36,267 bases of DNA from Emmonsiellopsis sp. PD_33 (Eukaryota; Ascomycota; Eurotiomycetes; Onygenales; Ajellomycetaceae). Positions 1-10,654 of the stretch are shown here, one piece after another; position 1 is the stretch's first letter, and each line of letters starts with the position of its first letter. The position numbers were made by a program, and so were the translations under genes. A model generated the notes under the pieces. It was not told the DNA's origin, searched no databases, and worked only from the letters and a program-made list of their open reading frames with translations. The DNA lies in the NCBI GenBank assembly GCA_032988165.1, contig JANTQF010000351.1, positions 1 to 36,267 of the forward strand, in the 5' to 3' direction.

Positions 1-451
1 CTACATTTAGATCTTGAGGTTGGTCTTTTTCAATGAATACTCAGCAGCTTAGAGCCACTGGTTCTCCAACTGGTACATCAGATTGAGGGATGAGATGCCA
101 TGTTTTTTAGTGTTGTAGATCAGTGATCTCATGCTACATTGATTTTCATCAGTACTTACCTACCCCCCCTGACCTTGATATAGTATTCTTAAACAATTTG
201 GGTAGACTGCCTGTATTAGATGAGAGGATATAGGTTGCAAAAGACTTCACAAGTTGTATCTATAAGTTATTTAGACTGCCTGTAGGGGCCTCCATGTCAT
301 CTTCCATATGAATTGATTCATCTGTTGGCCTGATAGAGGCTATGAGGTTGAGTAGATCTTGCAGAAAATGGACTCTGCATTTAGGATTTCTAATGCTATT
401 CTCACTAAATCTAATATCTAATGAGGAGATTATCTTATCTTCTTCAGGGTT

Positions 452-1288
452 CTAGAGCTGAAAAATTGAAGTTCCAATGGATCCAATTAATTTATATAAT
501 CTTATGTGAGAAGACAGTTTATTTGCTGGCTTCTGTGAACCATGCAGGTAAGCATATGTAGGTGCTTCAATGTGGCAAAAATGTTTCACCTGAGGTAGCA
601 TGTTAAATAAAGCACATGCCAGAATTGTATGAGAGCTAGGGGTAACCAAATCTGCTGTCTGCAGCCAGAACTTTTCATTATATAGAACTATAGATGTTGG
701 GGTGTTATTCATAATATCTACAACTATGTATAGAATATCTGCCCAGAACTTCTTGGGTAATCTACTTTGATTGAGAATTGCTCTCATATATCCCATCATT
801 GTATGAATACCACACTTAGAGACTCTATCCTGATGTAGTGACTGTGGTGTAGTTGGTTTCCATTTGATCCCCTATTAGATCATCAGATTAATCATTTTGT
901 CAGATCAAAAAACACCATCTATATCTATATGTAGGAATGCAGGGGCTGTAAACCCCATATTCTATATAAATTTAAGCTAGTAGTTAAAAGTATCAACTGC
1001 CTCATTCTTTGTCTTGAGAAAATACACTCATCTATAATGTGTTGTGTTGCACATCATGAGCATGTAATATTTTATCCTCTGTTAAGACTTCAGGGGGTAG
1101 TCAGATAAATCATCTAATGTTTTACCTCCTCCTGCAAGATTGATGTGAATCTTCTTGATTGGATGAACTGATTGAGGTATAGAGGTCTTAGAGAAATGCT
1201 GAGTCATGCTGGCCTTAATGCAGTCCTTATAATAGAATTTAGATTTCAGGCTGATTATCTTGATGCCTGCATGAGGATTTTTAGACAT
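452..1288 (-). pseudogene. Copia integrase relic
   Basis: Two open pieces remain. The piece at 1288-1082 has the C-x-x-C-like end of the integrase zinc-binding domain (YYKDCIKASMTQH, first Cys replaced by Tyr) and the start of the core, IHINLAGGGKTL, typical of fungal copia elements. The piece at 799-452 has the RLPKKFWADILYIVVDIMNN segment, equivalent to the family pattern LPK.FWAEA..TA.YL.N, followed by a weakened SHLRVFGC-type motif. The catalytic D,D-35-E span between 1081 and 800 is broken by stops. Beyond 451 the sequence resembles the acidic linker before the reverse transcriptase (DLLNLIASIRPTDESIHMED). Confidence 0.78.
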
Positions 1289-1507
1289 TATGATAATAGT
1301 GCCTGCATGGATGTGCCTGAGGTCTCTATGCTATTCTATAAGTGTTTTGCTAACTGAAGGCAACTCTAATATCAGGGTTGAGGATGGAGTAGTAGTAGCT
1401 GCAGCTGTGAGGCTGATTTTTCAGTTTAAATTGGGAGATTCATACTTGTGCAATTTTACAATATAATTGACCACTCTACTAATATAATTGACATTGATTT
1501 CAGACTC

Positions 1508-1834
1508 TTATTCCATAATCTTATATATATTACCTTTGCTGGTCTGTACAGTGTTGAATGTAACACTATTTGGGGCCCTGCAGATAAAATATAATAGTGT
1601 AGAGTTGAATAGGGTGAATCTGTAACCCTGATCCTCCAACTGTGTGTATGACAGTAAGTTGACTGTTAAATCTGGGAGGTAGTAAATGTCATGTAGTGGA
1701 ATGTCATCATCCTCAACCTCAAGAATCACATTGCTGATTCCTTCTATCTTTATCTCATTACCTGTTGTAATGTTAACATTGAGGTTGCCTTCATACAGCT
1801 GATAGCTGAGTATTAAATGATGTTTACTGGTCAT
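1508..1834 (-). pseudogene. Copia protease-region fragment
   Basis: A 108-codon open stretch reads like the segment after the active site of copia proteases: a TGNEIKIEGISNVIL-type strand, then LHDIYYLPDLTVNLLS, which matches the family pattern of a ...L.DVLYVP.L..NLLSV.. block. A degraded segment lies just upstream (about 1835-1860), where the D-[ST]-G active site is expected; no intact DSG or DTG is visible. The fragment is joined to gag relics upstream and integrase relics downstream by sequence with stops. Confidence 0.72.
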
Positions 1835-2074
1835 ATTAAAGCTGACATATATATTTAAATACTATGATCTTAAGGAATTACCTGATGTAGCTAAAAAGGC
1901 TTCATTCTGGACTATCATAGTGTTTATAGAAGGTTGATGTGATATAAGATCTTTATTACTCTTACTCTTCTTGAGATTGCTAGATCTATTACCCTTATTC
2001 TTATCTGAATTGCCTGATTTATTTGAGTCATTCAAGTTTGGCTGTTTTAGCTGTTACTCAGGGTGTAACTGCTA

Positions 2075-3235
2075 GCACTGCTCATTCTTATGTCTAGGGA
2101 TCTTATAATAGCTGCAGTATTTCCTCTTTGAGCCCTTCAAGCCAGTGGTGTTTATATTTAAATTTAAATTTAAATTTGGCAAGGTGTTTGTAGAATTTGC
2201 AGTAGAATTCTTCAGGAGGGGGTTGGTTGATTTCTTATTATAATGATTTATTAACTACTTCATAAGGTCATTAACATCAACATTTACAATCTGTTCCTAG
2301 CCTATAGAAAAGAACTCATTAAGTTGAGTCTTTACAAATTGCTTCTAGAAGTCTTTAAATCCTAATAGGAACATGTCATGATAAATATCTTTCAATCCAA
2401 CTGAGAGCTCTCTATGACAAGCAGTGAGATAGTAAAAATGCTGCTGATAGAGCATATAATTGGTGTTCTTAACTTGAAGAGTCATTAGTTTTTTGATAAT
2501 AAGTATGTACTTCTCTACTAGAGAGATAGCATACTCTGTGTTAATTTTCTCCTATAAAGCCACAGTGTTGTCTGGTTCCAGAGTGCTGAGTATGGCCTAA
2601 ATATTACCTCACAAACTCATAAGAATTTAGTGATATAATATCTTTGATTGTACAGACTATTTAGCTCATTTGCAAGTTCACTTAGAGAGGCTCTCATCTT
2701 GATTTTTCAATAGAATGTTGGTTGTACTGATAACTTCAGCATCTATAAGAATCCTAGTATATTAAAATTCATAGTTTGTGCCATTAAAAATAATAATATC
2801 TTTAGTCTTGATCATCTGTTGAACTTTCTTCTGATACTCATGTAATTTCTCTCTGGCAGTGTTGTGTAAGATGATGGGCTGCAGGGAGGTTGCCTGTGCA
2901 GCTTTAGTAGAGATAAAGAGATGAGCTATCATCTCCATGAGAGCACTCTATGTCATAGTGACTGAGGTGTTTAGATCTACAGATACACTGTATAATTTAT
3001 TTAGTAGTTACATGTGACTCATATCACTATCTGCAGTTCCTATAGGACTGGGGTAGGCAGGCCCTGAGGCCTGCATGTTTGGGTATGCAGGCTCTGTAGC
3101 CTGGATGTCAGGCTTAGTGGCTCTATAACTCATTAGAGAGTGAGCCAAAATAATGTAACAAGCACCAGAGGTGGCTACCAGTTGAGGGGTATCAGGCATG
3201 TTACCAGGCATCCTATACATTGCCAGGGTAGTCAT
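2075..3235 (-). pseudogene. Copia gag relic with broken CCHC zinc knuckle
   Basis: The open stretch 3235-3008 begins a gag-like protein with a short P/Y/A repeat (AYPNMQASGPAYPSP). The knuckle is at 2116-2075 and reads as C-x2-Y-x4-H-x4-C: the second cysteine codon is TAT where TGT is expected, and the codon after the last cysteine is TAG. Both fit G-to-A changes on the coding strand, that is C-to-T at CpA on the plus strand. Several further stops fall between 2160 and 3000. In the family, the knuckle packages the element RNA; this copy cannot. The outer limits of the reading frame are approximate. Confidence 0.72.
2157..2177. repeat. Short AAATTT tandem repeat in the gag relic
   Basis: About three and a half copies of a six-base AT unit (TTTAAA/AAATTT) sit inside the gag relic next to the zinc knuckle. 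It is probably slippage in AT-rich decayed sequence. Confidence 0.7.
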
Positions 3236-6200
3236 AGTCCAAAAAATCTGCTAATAACATGCCTGTGAGATGTCTGAAAAATCATTCATGCAGTCTGAAA
3301 AAAATTTTCACACCACAAGAAATTGTAAAATGAGTGCAAAAAATGCAAAAGATGTGCAAATTCTGGGTAATCAAATATTACACTATAGATCCAATGAGAT
3401 ATTTGATTTGGGTGAACCTTCCAGTCTTAATTGCAGTGGTTTTTAATAAAAAATGTACTATTCAGGCTATAACCTGTGGGAAGGTTGAAGATCTCTTGTA
3501 TTGCTACACTAGTGAGGAATCTATCTACCATGTGATCACATAAGTGTGCTACGCCTGATTGGGAGGCCGGAGGCGTATGGCCAACAATATCGGTGTTCCC
3601 TCGATTTCAAGATCTTGAAAATACCGAACAACCGTGGAACCAGCTCCTAAGAAAGGGGTCATTCGATGAGCATTGTGGATATCTTCTTTTGTGTGCGTCT
3701 GACCCTGCTTCCAAATCCCCAAAGGATCCCGTTGGGAAAACTGAACGGTATTAGTTTTCGTGAGAAATAATACTAGACCCACACAGAGAAGAATTCTCTG
3801 CCGTTGTTGCGGACAGTTGGCGTCTAGCGGCCGTAACGTCGGAGTTGGGAGTTCCTGATGTTGTTGGGCGGCTGGGAGTTTTGAAACGGGACGGCGCGTG
3901 TCGGCCAATCCCGAGCCGTGTCTGCAAGAGCCGCATCCTCTATCATTTACAACTCACTCTCCCCCTGGACGAGACATGATGGCATGTTCATTAACCCCAC
4001 GTTGCCGCTCGATACTTATTAAATGCTGGCAGTCCATATTCTTACCTTTTACCTTGTCCCGTCGGGAAATATCTTTTACACCTCGTGTGAGCAAAACAGA
4101 CGCCGTTATTCAGGCCCACCCCTGGATAGTCACTGGAGCATTTCTCTCGTCGTTGTCAGGTTAAGGCACATCATACGTCCGTTCTTTAAAAGCTTCAAGG
4201 CTTGCTGTACCCAGTTGTCCTATTCGTCACTATTTCTAGCCATATCGACTTCGAAATAATAACTTTTGCAAGGGTTATATCGGTTCAAGGCTCCCTATTC
4301 ATATCGATATAGACTCAACCCAAGAAATTGGGGACACCTCCCGCTTCAATTGAAATCGATGTGCCACCCGATATAATGGCAAGTGGTGTCTGCTTTCGCC
4401 GATGGAGCATTATTATTCCCTTGCTTTGTCTTCCTAGCACCTGCCGCTAAGAAATCCCTTCCTTGGGACAGCCCCTGCATCCAGGGAGTTCTGTTGATAT
4501 GGCAGACTATCCGAGGCGTCTGCTTCAAGGAATCACACGTGAAGATACTAGGATGGGTAGCAGGTCTTGCAAATTGGCGCTCAGGGTTCGGATTTTGTTG
4601 ACCACTCGGTACCTTCCAGAAAACAAGATATTGTCCCTGGGAGCTGAGCTGCGAGCTATGCAGGTACCGCTTTGGATTAGTTAGAGCGACGCAAGGAAGA
4701 GGCATCAGTTGCTTGAATTCAATCAATGTCTTCCCTACGGAGTACGAAGAGTGTTGATCCAATTCGGGGATCGTATGAGTACATGTTCTCAGGTATGTTT
4801 TAGGTTCGTTGGAGAAGCTAGGGATGCTGACGTTTGGTTTCGTATAGAAAATAAGAGAACCGTTTTCTGGTGGGTTGTAGGCTCGGTGAAGGAAGCTGGA
4901 AGAGCGGAATGAATGCTTCCCGCTTAATTAACAACCTCAGAGGTGTTTTTGCCACTAGTTCGCTCTACCGTTCTGACGCCATCGAACAATGAACGGTCAT
5001 GCACATTTTTCAGCAGCGCCACATCACGTAGGATCTTGCTCCGCACAATGCACGTCATGGTATGCTCCAGCCACCAAGGCCAACAAACCGCAAGAAGCCT
5101 GCGCCACGGAAAACGGACCTCGGCCAATATATCAATTAGATTTATGGTGGAAAGGGGTCGTGATATCAACATTTTACATAATCGCGCCTCAATTCAAGTA
5201 TTGACTATTGTTGCGGGGCAAGCAATAATGAGAAGTCGTGAGCTAAAAATTATCCCCCTTGCCAAAAGACGATTCGTTGGGGACAATTCTCTGTGAGAAA
5301 TATTTGAAAAATACAGACACTATTGAATCAGTGGCGGGCTGCGATACTTCTCTGGGCTTTTATTCCAGCCTAGGACAACAGGCATTATATGTTACAGTTA
5401 CGGACGTATGATATCTGGAAGAATCCTCAACCCAGTCCGTTTTATAAAGAACAACAATGCGGCCTGCTTCGCAGGGAATCTAGCATCGCTAAGACCTTGT
5501 AGCCTGGGATGATGCAAGGAAGCGATTGGTACCTCCAGAGATGCTCCTGGTGATCCGTATATGCAAGCAGGCACTGATTCGGAATCACACCTTTCCTTTC
5601 CGGTTAAGGTTTACCACTGAAAAATTCCTGGGACCTTTCCCCTCCGGGGCCCCGGATTGATATCGCAAGATTTTGTAACTGAAATGCCAAGTGAATTACC
5701 GAGTTGTGGATCCATGGAGAAGAAGAAGGTTGGGATGGATGAACAATGAAGACTGAAGTTGACTATTTACGTTGTCAGGTTGATCGCATCCCCTTCCTTG
5801 CCCATGCATTCATTATTATTCAGCCAAGCAAGTTGTTAACCTCATGCAAGCGAGATGAAAACCGCTCAACTATTCGTTTAACCGGAAGAGGCCAGCTATT
5901 CGGTTGTGGCGAGCCAGAAGCTATTCGACGGTGCCGGGAACCCCCCCCCTGCGTGGTGGCGGCCCTGGCGGGTGACGCTTTGGGGATCTGGAGCAAGGCC
6001 ATCATGGATGTGGACTAAACAATTGCAGGTTGGTGCATTTTTAGCGAATTATTCGTCTTATATCTCCTAATTGGGCAAGGTAATCATATTGACGCCAGCT
6101 CCATAAGGTGATGGATGATGGACCAGTGGGAATAGGCGACATAACAAAGTGCAGCTGCTCGGCCTCTCTCGCCAGGAGATATCGATATCATCAAGTCAAT

Positions 6201-9156
6201 CCATGCACTACTCAGAGTTATGAAAATAATGCCCATGCAAAATGAGAGCTCTAGCAGTTGTTCCAGGGCGATCCACGGCACGAACCTAGGGAGCCCCACT
6301 AACTTTGCCCAGATTAGCACGGAACAACGGTCAGGAGGATCCATTGAGGAGACGAGGCACTATGTGAGACAGCTCCGGTTGGAGGGAGCGGGCAAAAGAG
6401 ATGAGTCTCGGCCCTCTTCCGAGCTTCTCCGGCGTTTCACATCATCCTTCTCATGAGAAACATCTTCAAACAGGAAGAATTTTAGCCAGCTGCCAGACTG
6501 TCAACCCCACAATAGAGGTAATTCAAGGAAGCTCTGTCGGGCGCTATCCTGCTCCCTCGCTCAGCCCATGCAAGCAATTCAAAATGGCCCATCCGAAGAA
6601 AAACGGTCTCCAAGGGAGGGGAATCGACCCACAATCTAGGCTTGATGAGATAGGCGAAACGCGACGTTTTGGCGTCGATGCTGATGACCATTTGCTCCAG
6701 TCGACTATTTAAGGTTAACTACCCACAAGAAAGATGGCAAGGCTAGTGGCAATCATCACCGCATGGATAATAAACCTCCAACGCCGTTAGGATCTGACTG
6801 ACACTCCGCCTCTTTTAAATTGCTTTTTCTGTTGTTTCCTCCTCCGACGAGATGCCACATGTATGGAATGTCGGGTGACGTATCCGTGGACGCGATGGAG
6901 CACAGAAATGGTGGTGGCAAATCTCGCAGCGACTCAACTTCTCCCTGCTCCCATCTCATCGATCCTGGGACAGGTAGACAGTCGGCATTTCCTCCGTCAA
7001 CTATAACATGACGCCGGAGAATTGGCCAAAGAGATAAAAACAACTCACGTGGCGAACAATAGACGCAGCGGATCTCGCAAATTGTTCGAAAAGAAAATAA
7101 TAAAAATAAGCACGGTAATTACCGAGCTGAAATTGACAAACCCAGAGCACAGGCAGCCACAAACACCTAGGAACTGCTCGTCCAACAGGATGTCCCCGCT
7201 GCCAATCGCCCACAGAACAACAAAACATTGATGCCAGATCTGAATTCGGCGAGGTCAGGTTGTTCATAGTCTAGCAACCGATCTATCTGTTACTAATTTG
7301 GGCTCCCCACAGCAGAGAAAAATCCCGGAAACTCGATTTTCCCAGTCATCGCCAGCAAGCCCATCCATGCCATGAGTCGACCATCCTGGACGCCTGATGA
7401 GTGGAAGGTTTCGGAGCATGTTTGAACATCGCCATTGATGATCATGCCTAGTTGTGTCAATGTTACATGATCAACCAATGCTCGCTGTCCACTCGATCCT
7501 CCGCACCCCCCTGTTGGCAGGCCTGTTCCCGGCGCCAACTGCCAATGGTTTTATTCGGAGACGCCGTTTTGCACCCGGAGATCGATCCACTTGGTGGGCC
7601 GCATTGGAATCCATTGGGAAGGGTTTTGGATCTTTCAGCTTGGTAAGGATAGGGAACTGCTGTTCATCAGGGAATAGCCCTTTACCCGAGCGGCCGAGCC
7701 CAGATATGCTAATTCTTTCCCCTTTTTTTTAGATCGTTCGGGGTTGTTCGGGACAGGAGCATGGCAGTTTTATCCCTTTCTGTCGTTGAGAGCTGGGTAA
7801 CACTATGCTATGCTATCCGGCATTAAGAATTCCAAATGGTTTGTTTGGGGGGTAATTTCCGAACAACCCGGATTGTTGTTCTTCTGCTTCCCTGCCAGTT
7901 GAGGCAGCATCGGCCATCCATACGATCGATATCAACCATCCGCTTGGTGATATCCGCCATGTCGTACCCCCACCCCATCATGGATAGCAACATGATGCCC
8001 ATCATCACATGTAACGCATGTATCCACCCGTCTCCGACCCCAAGTCCGAGAAGGCATCTCCTTGTCTCTCTTTATTTCTTGAAATACAATACAAAAACAG
8101 GGATATTGACTGCTACTGTCCTCAAAGGACTAACTATCCCACATCCAATAGTCTGGAGGGTTACTCGAAATACTCGAACGCGTCAACATGTTTTGTTGTC
8201 CTACATCAAAGCTCTTGTGGCGCTGCTGGAATCGAACATGGCCGTTTACGACTATACGATTTGAAAACCCAAGGAATTCAGGGAGACCGGGCGCTTCCCA
8301 GTTTTCCCCCATGATTTTCCATACGGGGAACCCATCCTGAGACGCTGTGTTTCTGATGCTGTCCCTCTCGTACGCCTTCTGCCGCTCCCTCCGTGTACGA
8401 ATGCTCCCCAGGAGGCCTTGCTTGGACACCGCGAACAGTTTCCAATAAGCCCTCCCTGCCTCAGCTCTACGAGCCCTGAACAGAAAAACAAAAATCCTCC
8501 CTCGTAGATATACTCTACTAACGCCAACAGGATAGCACCTTTCTTCCCTCCCCTCAAAACCCAACCACCCAACAAACAAACACTAAAACAACATCCTATG
8601 AAACCTTTAACCCAGCATCGCAAAGCTACACGTGAAGGGGTGGCACATTCGTGCGTCATGCGCGAACTGGATATACCCACTTACACGTGGTGACTATTCG
8701 AATCTGTACAGCATTCCACTCGATACATATATGTTAACCATTTGCTTAACGGGGCAAGTATATAATATAACCCACTTATACCTATATACATATATCACTC
8801 ACTCTACCAATCAAAGGATGGCTATGAGCAAAGAAAGAAAGAAAAGAAAGAAATAGCCCAGTTCTCCAAACCTGTGTATATAATATGCACGCATAGGTGG
8901 CATACAAGGAATCAGTTGGTTATGATGGTTCTGGCACGGCCTTGCACCACGTGTGTACTGCGTACTGTGCGCTGTGTACGTGTACCTATCTCTTACCTCT
9001 ATGCGCTCATCTAGGTGAGATGGTACGGCATGAAAGCATGGGTGCATGTAGGGCGTGGTAAAGAAAGATAACTAGAAGAAGACACAAAGGCGAATAAAGG
9101 AGGCAAGAGGTGGTGGGTTTTGGATTAGAAGTTCGGAGCTCCTATATAGAAGAGGG

Positions 9157-9182
9157 TCATTCATTCATTCATTCATTCATTC
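9157..9182. repeat. (TCAT)6 microsatellite
   Basis: Six and a half uninterrupted copies of TCAT in non-genic sequence. Confidence 0.95.
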
Positions 9183-9530
9183 TCCGTGCATATATATGTT
9201 CTTTGACATGTTAACCGTCAATCATATCCCATTAAATAATCCCATCTATCTATGTGAAGATAGTTCAAATCCCATATCCGCACCCCGTAATAAATCATAG
9301 CTTGAACATAATTCAGCTCCCTCCCCAAAACCCAAATCACCACTGCTGAGCTAGAATCACCATATGATATCATCATAGTAGTAGTCTATTCGCAAAAGAT
9401 GACAACACGGAAAAAAAAACATAATGATTGTCCCAGTCTTAGTAAATCTGTCGAGTGGAAACTGGGCTCCATCCAAGGAAAAGAAACAGCATCGCGCAGC
9501 CACATCATAAGTGACTGACTGACTGCAGCA

Positions 9531-9542
9531 CCCCCCCCCCCC
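9531..9542. repeat. C12 homopolymer
   Basis: Twelve consecutive C on the plus strand in the 3' flank of the O-GlcNAc transferase gene. The length may be affected by sequencing error. Confidence 0.9.
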
Positions 9543-10654
9543 AGTTCCTTTGATATTAGTTATATCTTAACAGATGTTGCCAGATAAACCCAGTCCCTAC
9601 AATTTGGGAAAGACATCATATATATAAATATAGATATAATGCCCTCCCCATTGCAGGCTGACTGAACATCAGTCAATCAGAGTGCGCATGCAATGCAAAA
9701 AGATAGAAGACAAAGGATATACCATCAAGGATAGTGCAAACCAAAACACAAAGAAAAAATGGATGCAAAACAATCTCAATCCCAATAGCGAGCGAGCCGT
9801 CTATCATCGTGGGAGAGAATAAACATGACATGACCAAACCAGACAGACAGACACCCAGAGCAAGAACGAACACAAAGAAAAGCAAGGCAGAGATCATAAA
9901 ACTATGCTCCGTTCCCCGCTTCATGGGGTATATAGGTGCTGGGTATATTGCAAAGAAAAAAAAAAGAATCACAACCAACAGACCATATCCTAAACCTGAT
10001 TTCCCCCCAAATACTCGAAATCCATATCAAACCAATGCATGTTTCCTTTCCAGGGCTTTTTTCCTGTGTTTTATACATGAGATTTTGTTTATTCTTTTTT
10101 TCTTCCGCAACACGCAGGTCGCAAAAGAAAGAAGAACAAAGATGGCGTACACATATGCTCTGGTTATGATGATTGCATCTAAAAATAACGCCGGTTAGGT
10201 TGGTTGGTATATATACCATAATACCGCGCTTCTTTAGAACCAAAAACACAATGTCAAGAGATCAACCAGTAACACATATCTCTCCCACGTCTGATGGCAG
10301 AAGGGGGAGGCGATGCTAAAACCACCAATAGAATAAAAACGATAAGATGAGGTGAAGTAGTAAAGCGAGATGACAATGGCGAGGGAGCCGCAAAAAGGAA
10401 AGCAAGTGCAAGGGCTGCGTGAGAAGAACTGACTGGGTCGTAGAAGTGAACAAGGCATAGAAAAATAAAATAAGAGAGATAGGAAGAATGTCAACGTAGA
10501 ATAACAACCCCAACGCCGCCATACACCGGCCGCCAGAGAATCCGACAAAATGGCAAAAATGGGAGTGAGGTATATAGTAAACCATCAGGCAAAAACTAAG
10601 ACAAAAGACAGGAAACAGATCTTCGGCTCAGATAGCAAATTCCACGTTCGTCTA

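Larger units (their letters stand above)
1..3540 (-). mobile_element. Degenerate Ty1/copia LTR retrotransposon, truncated by the window edge
   Basis: Read on the minus strand, this AT-rich block holds, in copia order, gag with a zinc-knuckle relic (about 3235 to 2075), a protease region (1834 to 1508), the integrase zinc-binding and core region (1288 to 1082) and the integrase C-terminal half (799 to 452). Integrase before any reverse transcriptase is the copia order; the reverse transcriptase and RNase H would lie left of base 1. Frames are interrupted throughout by TAG and TAA stops, so no protein can be made from this copy. No CpG was found across the block, while TpG and CpA are common. 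The boundary near 3540 is sharp. About 3240-3540 is a likely LTR plus leader from its position only; the second LTR is outside the window, so I could not pair the two. Confidence 0.87.
3541..10654. other. 7.1 kb interval without a supported gene
   Basis: CpG returns abruptly at 3552 and GC content looks moderate. All open frames here are short (under about 155 codons), carry no recognisable domain and show no convincing exon chain. The largest ones overlap each other on opposite strands, as expected by chance. Visible simple sequence: C9 at 5941-5949, (TCAT)6 at 9157-9182, C12 at 9531-9542, and A- and T-rich tracts around 9950 and 10090. The right end (about 10000-10654) presumably includes the 3' UTR of the O-GlcNAc transferase gene. 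No tRNA or snRNA was recognised. Noncoding transcripts or a decayed gene cannot be excluded. Confidence 0.6.

Noticed and set aside
1172..1357. Plus-strand 61-codon frame in the retroelement
   Set aside because: Antisense to the integrase relic; AT-rich composition makes such frames common.
3549..3908. Minus-strand 119-codon frame just right of the retroelement
   Set aside because: No family recognised, overlapping frames present, and no supporting exon; it might be a relic of another element but I cannot show it.
8205..8290. Minus-strand tRNA-like T loop (TTCGATT) near 8230
   Set aside because: The flanking bases do not form a five-pair T stem and no D arm, anticodon arm or acceptor pairing could be found.
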